Source: Prevotellaceae bacterium UBA5903
GTDB taxonomy: Bacteria; Bacteroidota; Bacteroidia; Bacteroidales; Bacteroidaceae
DNA length: 15,333 bases
Direction of reading: 5' to 3'
Assembly (NCBI GenBank): GCA_002431845.1
Contig: DJEH01000134.1
Coordinates: forward strand, 1-15,333
Shown here: positions 1-3,983 of the stretch, piece by piece
Numbering within the stretch: position 1 is the stretch's first letter
How the letters are laid out: each line of letters begins with the position of its first letter
Notes under the pieces: generated by a model
Told to the model about the DNA's origin: nothing
The model's input: the letters and a program-made list of their open reading frames with translations, nothing else
Database searches by the model: none
Translations under genes and position numbers: made by a program

Positions 1-25
1 TGATAATCAGCGGTTTTAAGTTTTG

Positions 26-70
26 TCGGGGCGACGGGATTCGAACCCACGACCCCCTGCTCCCAAAGCA
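26..70 (-). tRNA. 3' fragment of tRNA-Pro (UGG), attachment-site scar
   Basis: Read on the minus strand from 70 to 26, this is the 3' part of a tRNA-Pro: anticodon loop TTTGGGA with anticodon TGG at 65-63, the 3' half of the anticodon stem, a T arm with the loop TTCGAAT, acceptor strand CGCCCCG and discriminator A at 26; CCA is not encoded. Only three bases of the 5' anticodon-stem strand are present, and from 71 on the sequence no longer fits a tRNA. It therefore cannot make a functional tRNA. It is best read as the att core left by insertion into a tRNA-Pro gene, with the element to the right and the intact gene expected at its far end. It could also be attP of a circular form. Confidence 0.85.
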
Positions 71-128
71 TTTTACGGATGTTTGTAAAGTGTTGAATAT
101 TAGATAGTTAGATATATGTTTGTATTAG

Positions 129-148
129 TTGCACGATATTTGCACGAT
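129..148. repeat. Tandem TTGCACGAT repeats, possible recombinase arm sites
   Basis: TTGCACGAT occurs at 129-137 and again at 140-148, one helical turn (11 bp) apart, about 60 bp inside the tRNA-derived att core. Short phased direct repeats next to an attachment core are typical arm-type binding sites of tyrosine recombinases or excisionases. No integrase gene is in the window, so the role is inferred from position only. Confidence 0.45.
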
Positions 149-186
149 TTAGGCGTTTTTTTAACATTATCAGAGTGCCCTTTGAG

Positions 187-194
187 CAAAGATA
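187..194 (-). promoter_or_regulatory. Possible leftward -7 promoter box
   Basis: On the minus strand this reads TATCTTTG, a match to the Bacteroidetes -7 consensus TAnnTTTG. Transcription would run left across the repeats and the tRNA scar. No matching -33 TTTG is seen about 20 bp upstream, so this is a weak call. Confidence 0.25.
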
Positions 195-216
195 CAAAGA
201 ATTTATAGAATAAAAT

Positions 217-238
217 AAATTACTTTATAAGGTAATTT
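217..238. promoter_or_regulatory. Palindromic operator of the toxin-antitoxin operon
   Basis: A 22-bp near-perfect palindrome (20 of 22 positions) has outer arms AAATTAC (217-223) and GTAATTT (232-238) around the centre TTTATAAG. It lies directly upstream of the -7 box at 252-259, where RNA polymerase would contact the upstream promoter. TTAC...GTAA half-sites resemble operators of HigA-type antitoxins. The likely ligand is the HTH protein at 752-1015, giving autorepression. Confidence 0.5.
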
Positions 239-251
239 GCGAAAAAGTTTG

Positions 252-259
252 TACTTTTG
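252..259 (+). promoter_or_regulatory. -7 promoter box of the toxin-antitoxin operon
   Basis: TACTTTTG matches the Bacteroidetes -7 element TAnnTTTG. It would start transcription near 265, which rules out the more upstream ATG at 237 and supports the toxin start at 282. No good -33 box lies at the usual 20-bp spacing; the palindrome occupies that place. Confidence 0.5.
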
Positions 260-281
260 CAATATAATAAAGAAAGAAAAT

Positions 282-755
282 ATGAAATCAGTAAAAATTA
301 AATCTGTTGCACAAGCCTCTAAGGGAAGTCTATTTACAATTTATATTGAAGGAGAAAGTTGTAGTGAAATCGAAAAGTTTATTCGTAACAATAGTGAAAG
401 CTATAGCAAAGACCTTAATATAATATTAACTGCAATTAAAAAGATGCTTGAAACAAGCGGTTTCCTTGAACGATATTTTCGACCCGAAGGAAAATATAGC
501 GATAATGTATGCGCTCTTCCTATACAATCAGGTAAATTAAGGTTGTATTGTTTAAGAGTTAATGATAGCATTTTAATTGCTGGTAATGGTGGTGTTAAAA
601 ATACAAAGACATACCAAGATTGTGACGACTTGAATGGATATGTAATAGATTTGCAAAAGTTAGACAAGGCTCTTAAAATTGCAATAAAGAATGGTAATGT
701 AATAATCGAAGAAAAAACGATTAATGGTATAGAAGATAAATCCTTTAAACTATGA
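282..755 (+). CDS. Type II toxin, RelE/HigB-like, of a toxin-first TA pair
   Basis: This 157-residue protein resembles the Bacteroidetes proteins annotated as RelE/ParE-family toxins encoded just before an HTH antitoxin. Recognisable stretches are SGFLERYFRPEGK (59-71) and the core SGKLRLYCLRVNDSILIAGN (83-102), followed by GGVKNTKTY. It is longer than classical RelE or HigB (about 90-110 residues), as is usual for this subgroup. Such toxins are normally ribosome-dependent mRNA interferases; that activity is inferred from family, and catalytic residues could not be assigned by eye. The start at 282 is preferred over an in-frame ATG at 237 because the -7 box lies at 252-259. The stop overlaps the antitoxin start by 4 bp (ATGA), indicating translational coupling. 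Its place beside the attachment scar fits a role in keeping the element in the host. Confidence 0.8.
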   Translation: MKSVKIKSVAQASKGSLFTIYIEGESCSEIEKFIRNNSESYSKDLNIILTAIKKMLETSGFLERYFRPEGKYSDNVCALPIQSGKLRLYCLRVNDSILIAGNGGVKNTKTYQDCDDLNGYVIDLQKLDKALKIAIKNGNVIIEEKTINGIEDKSFKL

Positions 756-1015
756 AAGGTGAAAAGTTTTTTATTGAAGCTTTAGCAAAGATACCCGACA
801 ATATAGAAAGGCAAGTAAATCTTTCTATGCTTATCTCTGATAAGATTGCAAGCATACTTAAAGATAGAGGTATGACACAGAAAGATTTTGCTAAGGGGAT
901 TGGGCGTTCTGAAGCAGAAGTGTCAAGATGGCTTGGGGGTACTCATAACTTCACTCTATCTACACTCTCTAAAATATCTTCTTATCTAAATGAAGATATA
1001 ATCAAGGTCGTATAA
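752..1015 (+). CDS. XRE-family HTH antitoxin
   Basis: An 87-residue HigA-like antitoxin. An N-terminal stretch of about 25 residues (including IPDNIERQVNLSML) precedes an XRE/Cro-type helix-turn-helix at about 26-82: MTQKDFAKGIGRSEAEVSRW covers the helix-turn-recognition helix, followed by LGGTHNFTLSTLSKI. The protein should bind and neutralise the toxin encoded just upstream and repress the operon through the palindrome at 217-238; both are inferred from family behaviour. It overlaps the toxin gene by 4 bp and is followed within 10 bp by a strong terminator, so the two genes form a closed bicistronic unit. Toxin-before-antitoxin order is that of higBA rather than relBE. Confidence 0.88.
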   Translation: MKGEKFFIEALAKIPDNIERQVNLSMLISDKIASILKDRGMTQKDFAKGIGRSEAEVSRWLGGTHNFTLSTLSKISSYLNEDIIKVV

Positions 1016-1022
1016 CTTTTAT

Positions 1023-1052
1023 GGCAGTCGTTCTTCGGCTGCCTATTTTTTT
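1023..1052 (+). terminator. Rho-independent terminator of the TA operon
   Basis: An 8-bp stem (GGCAGTCG at 1023-1030 with TCGGCTGCC-side pairing at 1036-1043, one G-T pair) closes a 5-nt loop and is followed by a run of T at 1046-1052. It starts 7 bp after the antitoxin stop. Confidence 0.88.
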
Positions 1053-1090
1053 ACAAGGAACTTACAAGGAGAACAAAAAACTTACAAGGA
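1051..1090. repeat. Three phased TTACAAGGA direct repeats (operator candidate)
   Basis: TTACAAGGA occurs at 1051-1059, 1062-1070 and 1082-1090; the last two extend to ACTTACAAGGA. The starts are 11 and 20 bp apart, about one and two helical turns, so a protein bound to all three would sit on one DNA face. The third copy lies where RNA polymerase would cover the spacer of the promoter whose -7 box is at 1100. The -33 region of that promoter is poor, which suits an activator- or repressor-controlled promoter. Confidence 0.55.
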
Positions 1091-1099
1091 ATGCTAATG

Positions 1100-1107
1100 T
1101 ACCTTTG
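1100..1107 (+). promoter_or_regulatory. -7 promoter box for the 275-residue phage protein
   Basis: TACCTTTG fits the Bacteroidetes -7 consensus TAnnTTTG, 50 bp before the next start codon. No TTTG lies about 20 bp upstream; instead the repeats at 1051-1090 fill that space. The leader carries a perfect 7-bp inverted repeat (GTTAGGA 1116-1122, TCCTAAC 1126-1132) just after the predicted start site, which could be an RNA hairpin or a second operator. Confidence 0.5.
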
Positions 1108-1156
1108 TTGTAGAGGTTAGGAAAATCCTAACACAAGAACACAAAAACTAAACTAT

Positions 1157-1984
1157 ATGGAAGCGGAAAAAATTATTTGTTGCGACAAGGGAAATGATAA
1201 TGCTCTTGCGTATGCTGCAATGGCAAACAGACAAGACCCAATGGCTATGGCAGCTATGATGAATGGGGGGCTTGGCGGTAATCAATGGCTTAACAATCCT
1301 TTCTTGTACTTAATCTTCCTTGCTATGTTCGGTGGTAATGGGTTTGGATTTGGCGGTAATCGTAATGGATTGCAAGATGCGGAGATACAGAACCAAATTC
1401 AATCATTGCGCTCGCAGATGGCGGATAACCACAATTCGGACTTGCTCATGCAAGCTATCAAGGGAAACAATGATGCGCTTACTACTTTGGGTGCAAATTT
1501 GAATTGTGACTTTAATCAATTGCAACAAGGTGTGTGTGCGGTACGTTCGGCAATAGACAATGTAGCTGGGCAAGTTGGTTTCTCTTCTGAGCGTGTTATT
1601 AATGCGGCTGAGAGGGGGAATGCACAAGTTATTCAAGCTATTCAGAATTGTTGCTGCAATACTCAGCAGTCTATCTTGAAGATGGGGTATGAAAACCAAC
1701 TTGCAGTTCAAGGGCAAACGAATGCCTTGCAACAAGGGTTGAACTTTGTGAACTCTTCTGTTGAGAGAGGTTTCTCGGCACTTGGTTTTCAGAATGCGCA
1801 AGATAAGTGCGACATTATTAGAGCGTCACAAGACAATACGCAGCGCATTGTAGATACGCTTAATCAACATTGGTATGCAGATATTGAACGCAAATATCAA
1901 GATGCGAGATTGGAGCTATCACAACAAAGTCAAACGGCAGCTCTTATCTCGGCACTCGGTACTAAGACAACGGCAACGACTTGA
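1157..1984 (+). CDS. Gly/Asn/Gln-rich cysteine-containing phage protein, function unknown
   Basis: A 275-residue protein of a type I recall from gut prophages of several bacterial phyla, with no assigned function. Seen in it: a CC pair at 8-9; a Met/Ala/Gly-rich part (20-45); one hydrophobic stretch NNPFLYLIFLAMFGGN (46-61) followed by Gly/Asn-rich sequence; then a long, mainly helical part from about 75 to 262 rich in Gln and Asn. Cysteines sit at 117, 127, a CCC triplet at 165-167, and 218. The blocks around LNCDFNQLQQGVCAVR and NCCCNTQQSI look like the conserved core. It has its own promoter and repeats upstream and strong hairpins downstream, so it is probably monocistronic. It could be a virion decoration or membrane-associated protein; neither is demonstrated. 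Confidence 0.75.
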   Translation: MEAEKIICCDKGNDNALAYAAMANRQDPMAMAAMMNGGLGGNQWLNNPFLYLIFLAMFGGNGFGFGGNRNGLQDAEIQNQIQSLRSQMADNHNSDLLMQAIKGNNDALTTLGANLNCDFNQLQQGVCAVRSAIDNVAGQVGFSSERVINAAERGNAQVIQAIQNCCCNTQQSILKMGYENQLAVQGQTNALQQGLNFVNSSVERGFSALGFQNAQDKCDIIRASQDNTQRIVDTLNQHWYADIERKYQDARLELSQQSQTAALISALGTKTTATT

Positions 1985-1995
1985 AGAGAAGAAGC

Positions 1996-2066
1996 TATTA
2001 CCGATTTGGTAATGGATAAGAAGAAACATTAACGCATAGGAATGTCGTGTTATGCGGCATTCCTAT
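1996..2066 (+). terminator. Two hairpins after the 275-residue gene, probable transcription end
   Basis: A 6-bp hairpin (ATTACC/GGTAAT, 1996-2012) is followed by a strong 12-bp one: 2036-2047 pairs with 2055-2066 (one G-T pair) around a 7-nt loop. Neither is followed by a clear U-run on the plus strand. The position, just past a stop codon and before a new promoter, suggests termination or 3'-end protection. The rest of 1985-2136 shows nothing else recognisable. Confidence 0.4.
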
Positions 2067-2136
2067 ATTGCTAACAAGGCGTTCTTTGACATTATGGGAC
2101 AATCGCAATTATAAAAGTATTAATACAAGTGTAATA

Positions 2137-2168
2137 TTTGCACTATGTTGTTTTAATTTTTACCTTTG
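2137..2168 (+). promoter_or_regulatory. Consensus Bacteroidetes promoter (-33/-7)
   Basis: TTTG at 2137-2140, a 20-bp spacer and TACCTTTG at 2161-2168 match the consensus TTTG-N19-21-TAnnTTTG exactly. Transcription should start near 2174, giving a leader of about 20 nt before the ATG at 2193. This is the best promoter in the window and would drive the genes up to 3646. Confidence 0.75.
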
Positions 2169-2192
2169 CCATATTAAAACGAATATATATAT

Positions 2193-2366
2193 ATGAAATT
2201 CAGTTTATCTTTGGGCGGTGTTTTTTGCAGAAAAGCAACAGAACCTTTTATCCCGACTTACATAGGTCCGTCAAACGACAAGGCTAATATCCGAAATGAC
2301 TTTAAAGCTGTTGGTCGTGATATGTATAAAGCTATCAACGATGCAAAAATAAAGTGGCATGGTTAA
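2193..2366 (+). CDS. 57-residue protein of unknown function
   Basis: A small gene that starts about 20 nt after the predicted transcription start of a consensus promoter. The product has an N-terminal part MKFSLSLGGVFCRK, a middle EPFIPTYIGPSNDKANIR and a short amphipathic C-terminus (VGRDMYKAINDAKIKW). I recognise no domain. The last 8 bp overlap the start of the DUF2335-like reading frame, so the two look translationally coupled. Bacterial DUF2335 genes may often have such a small companion, but I recall this only vaguely. Support for it being real is the promoter, the tight overlap and the absence of any other gene here. Confidence 0.6.
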   Translation: MKFSLSLGGVFCRKATEPFIPTYIGPSNDKANIRNDFKAVGRDMYKAINDAKIKWHG

Positions 2367-2457
2367 AAAGGCAGAACAGACACAAATTCAGCGTAATAGT
2401 GACGGCAAACTTTCGGCATATAGTAATACTATTATTGATGACAATTTATTGCCTTAA
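2359..2457 (+). pseudogene. 5' part of a DUF2335-like gene, cut by an in-frame TAA
   Basis: From the ATG at 2359 the frame reads 32 residues, beginning MVKKAEQTQIQRNSDGKLSA and ending IIDDNLLP, then TAA at 2455-2457. The same frame continues at once with AEELAKYKSISDEIIPWI and the membrane part. In DUF2335 proteins the segment before the membrane part normally runs through a pattern like LP-x-x-E-E-L-x-x-Y, so the stop sits inside a conserved block. A single change of TCA (Ser) to TAA would explain it. TAA, TAG and TGA all end other genes here, so stop recoding is unlikely. Confidence 0.55.
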
Positions 2458-2466
2458 GCAGAAGAA

Positions 2467-2775
2467 TTGGCTAAATATAAAAGTATATCTGATGAGATAA
2501 TTCCTTGGATAATGAAGCGAGTTGAAGAAGAACAGAAAGTAAGACTTACTTTCAACGAAGATAATATGAAACTTGCTACCAAGGATTTGATTTTCAGACA
2601 AGTTTATGACTTGATTGCTTTGATAGCTGCAATTATTATAATTTTTGCAGCATTTGTTGCTACAATATGGCTTATAGTTAATGGATACAATGCCGCAGGT
2701 TCTATATTTGCAGGCAGCACATTATGTTTAATTGTTTATGTTCTTCTCGGCAAGCGAAAAACAGAGAAAAAATAG
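2467..2775 (+). CDS. DUF2335-like small membrane protein (3' part, TTG start)
   Basis: This 102-residue reading frame holds the membrane portion of a DUF2335-like protein: a charged N-terminal part (MKRVEEEQKVRLTFNEDN), two hydrophobic segments (about 46-70, LIALIAAIIIIFAAFVATIW and following; about 74-94, ending LCLIVYVLLG) joined by the short turn NGYN, and a basic tail GKRKTEKK. The only start compatible with the listed length is TTG at 2467, 12 bp after the in-frame TAA that separates it from its own 5' part. It may be made by re-initiation after that stop, or the gene may be dead. Two membrane segments with a tight turn also fit a class II holin, but no lysis enzyme is nearby, so that is only a possibility. 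Confidence 0.55.
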   Translation: MAKYKSISDEIIPWIMKRVEEEQKVRLTFNEDNMKLATKDLIFRQVYDLIALIAAIIIIFAAFVATIWLIVNGYNAAGSIFAGSTLCLIVYVLLGKRKTEKK

Positions 2776-2786
2776 AATGCTTTAAA

Positions 2787-2827
2787 TTAGCGGTAGTCCC
2801 ATATATTGAGATTGCCGCTAATTTTAT
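2787..2827 (+). terminator. Weak terminator-like hairpin after the DUF2335-like gene
   Basis: TTAGCGG (2787-2793) pairs perfectly with CCGCTAA (2815-2821), with a 21-nt loop and a short T-rich tail (TTTTAT). It lies between the membrane gene and the next start codon. The long loop and short tail suggest partial read-through, which would lower expression of the two downstream genes. Confidence 0.35.
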
Positions 2828-2831
2828 CATT

Positions 2832-3302
2832 ATGTTATTCAAAGATACGAAACAAGGTTATCCGATTTATTTTCTTGATAGAGAGAACGTAGGGTATTAT
2901 CAAGGTAAGGTGGTGTCTGTTGCAGTTCCTCGCTATGACAACATGGGAGGGCAACAGCATACAGGACTTGTGGTTGATGTGACGATAGAAGCTAACGGAC
3001 AGACAAGAACGTACACCATTCCCGAAGCATCTACAATCGCTTATGCAAGCAACCTTACTATTTCTACAGACAAGGATGGAATATTGCGTGAGGTAGAAGC
3101 ATTGAAGAATGTAAGTGAAGAAGCACTTGCAAAGGTGGATAAGCACAAGGAAATCGTGACGAAGTGTCACACGTTGCTTGAAGAACTCAATCCTGTGTTT
3201 GCAGAGAAACGAGCGCAAGACAGACGGATTGAAGGTATAGAAAGCGAGGTTAAGAGCCTTGGCACTATGTTGAAGGATTTTATTAACGAGTTTAAGAAAT
3301 GA
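2832..3302 (+). CDS. Conserved phage protein: beta domain plus C-terminal coiled coil
   Basis: A 156-residue protein of a type I recall from Bacteroidetes gut phages, without a known function. Residues 1-78 alternate short beta-like stretches (YPIYFLDREN, YYQGKVVSVAVPRYD, GLVVDVTIEANGQTRTYTIP, IAYASNLTISTD). Residues 80-156 are helical and probably coiled coil, ending MLKDFINEFKK. The start is placed at ATG 2832, after the hairpin, rather than at an in-frame ATG at 2724 that lies inside the DUF2335-like gene in another frame. The stop overlaps the next gene by 4 bp (ATGA). The layout of a small beta domain with a helical tail would suit a structural or scaffold-like role, but nothing shows this directly. 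Confidence 0.7.
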   Translation: MLFKDTKQGYPIYFLDRENVGYYQGKVVSVAVPRYDNMGGQQHTGLVVDVTIEANGQTRTYTIPEASTIAYASNLTISTDKDGILREVEALKNVSEEALAKVDKHKEIVTKCHTLLEELNPVFAEKRAQDRRIEGIESEVKSLGTMLKDFINEFKK

Positions 3303-3646
3303 GCTATGAAGATATATATATGTTACTGAAAGATGGAAGCAATCATCACCACTTTAACAAGGATACGGCAGAAGATGCAGTTAAGCGGATATACTATACA
3401 ACGAAAGATGGTGTTGAACATCATGGGGCGCATTGGAGCATGGAACAAGTGCTTAATGCTACAAGCGGTATGAAGTTTAAAGATTGTGTAACGGATTATG
3501 ATAAGTATGTAGCATTCAATGCAGCGTATGCAGACTTTAACAAGGTGTTACAGCCAGAACAAATATTGGAAGCAGCTCATGCTTTCTTCTTTGACGATGA
3601 GGATGCACCTTGCAATAAGGTTTGGTTGTATATGAAGAGTTGGTAA
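3299..3646 (+). CDS. Small conserved phage protein, function unknown
   Basis: A 115-residue, His- and aromatic-rich protein similar in pattern to small phage proteins sometimes labelled DUF7841 (assignment uncertain). Seen: HHH at 16-18, HH at 41-42, GAHWSMEQV (43-51), the segment YDKYVAFNAAYADFNKVL (68-85) and the end FFFDDEDAPCNKVWLYMKSW (96-115). It looks like a compact helical cytoplasmic protein without membrane segments. It overlaps the preceding gene by 4 bp and is followed by the strong terminator at 3652-3678, so it is the last gene of the operon begun at the promoter 2137-2168. No enzymatic motif is recognised. Confidence 0.7.
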   Translation: MSYEDIYMLLKDGSNHHHFNKDTAEDAVKRIYYTTKDGVEHHGAHWSMEQVLNATSGMKFKDCVTDYDKYVAFNAAYADFNKVLQPEQILEAAHAFFFDDEDAPCNKVWLYMKSW

Positions 3647-3651
3647 AGATA

Positions 3652-3684
3652 AAGAGAGAGCTGTTATTGCTCTCTCTTGTTTAT
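3652..3684 (+). terminator. Strong terminator closing the rightward operon
   Basis: A perfect 10-bp stem (AAGAGAGAGC 3652-3661 with GCTCTCTCTT 3669-3678) closes a 7-nt loop and is followed by GTTTATTATT. It starts 5 bp past the stop codon at 3646. Confidence 0.88.
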
Positions 3685-3798
3685 TATTGGTTTATTGGTT
3701 TATAATGCTGTATGTAATCTTACAATCCCGATTGCAGTTGTGCAAATTTTCTCAATATTATATTATTTTCTCACCTAAAGCTATTACCTTTGCAAGGT

Positions 3799-3880
3799 AC
3801 AAAAAAACTAATCCACGTCTCGTTAGAGTGATAACGAAAAGAAAAAGCGCATCAAACTTTGTGTTGGTGCGCTTGCTTTA
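3799..3880 (+). ncRNA. Candidate small RNA 1
   Basis: A -7 box TACCTTTG (3785-3792) precedes about 80 nt with no plausible gene. The predicted RNA has a 6-bp hairpin (TCGTTA 3820-3825, TAACGA 3832-3837) and ends in an 11-bp hairpin (3845-3855 with 3864-3874, one G-T pair) followed by GCTTTATT. No good -33 box is seen at the right spacing. A 65-residue reading frame here (3687-3884) spans the promoter and hairpin and is not credible. Confidence 0.33.
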
Positions 3881-3903
3881 TTAAGCGGAAGTGATTATCT
3901 TTG
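3873..3903 (+). promoter_or_regulatory. Promoter of candidate small RNA 2
   Basis: TTG at 3873-3875, a 20-bp spacer and TATCTTTG at 3896-3903 match the Bacteroidetes consensus. The -33 part lies inside the 3' arm of the preceding terminator hairpin. No start codon with a following gene exists downstream on this strand before the terminator at 3944. Confidence 0.6.
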
Positions 3904-3908
3904 TATTG

Positions 3909-3978
3909 TTGTAAGTTTTATAGGTTAATAGATTTAAGAAATTGCTCCACTTTTTCCCCTTAAGTGGGGCTTTTTATT
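3909..3978 (+). ncRNA. Candidate small RNA 2 (about 70 nt)
   Basis: A transcript from the promoter at 3873-3903 would begin near 3909 and end at a good intrinsic terminator: GCTCCACTT (3944-3952) pairs with AAGTGGGGC (3962-3970), one G-T pair, followed by TTTTTATT (3971-3978). The 35 nt before the stem are AT-rich and unstructured, a layout common in regulatory RNAs. It ends 6 bp before the stop of the convergent tail gene. Its target is unknown. The hairpin could instead serve only as a barrier between convergent transcripts. Confidence 0.42.
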
Positions 3979-3983
3979 GTCCC

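Noticed and set aside
237..281. Upstream ATG extending the toxin by 15 residues
   Set aside because: The -7 promoter box at 252-259 lies downstream of this ATG, so the transcript would not include it.
1051..1090. CRISPR array or replication iterons
   Set aside because: Repeats are only 9 bp with 2-11 bp spacers and three copies, beside a promoter; an operator is more fitting than CRISPR, and no replication gene is nearby.
1403..1801. 132-residue minus-strand frame opposite the 275-residue gene
   Set aside because: It has a shadow composition rich in Leu, Arg and Thr with no domain, while the plus-strand frame shows a recognisable family pattern and upstream signals.
2455..2457. Stop-codon recoding in this phage
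   Set aside because: TAA, TAG and TGA each end well-supported genes in the window, and only this single internal stop is seen, so a nonsense mutation or re-initiation is simpler.
2724..2831. Upstream ATG extending the beta/coiled-coil protein by 36 residues
   Set aside because: The extension overlaps the DUF2335-like gene in another frame and crosses a hairpin; the family-like sequence begins at MLFKDTKQGYP.
3687..3884. 65-residue plus-strand reading frame in the convergent gap
   Set aside because: It spans a promoter-like box and a terminator hairpin, has biased hydrophobic/aromatic composition and starts inside the tail of a terminator; it is more likely chance.
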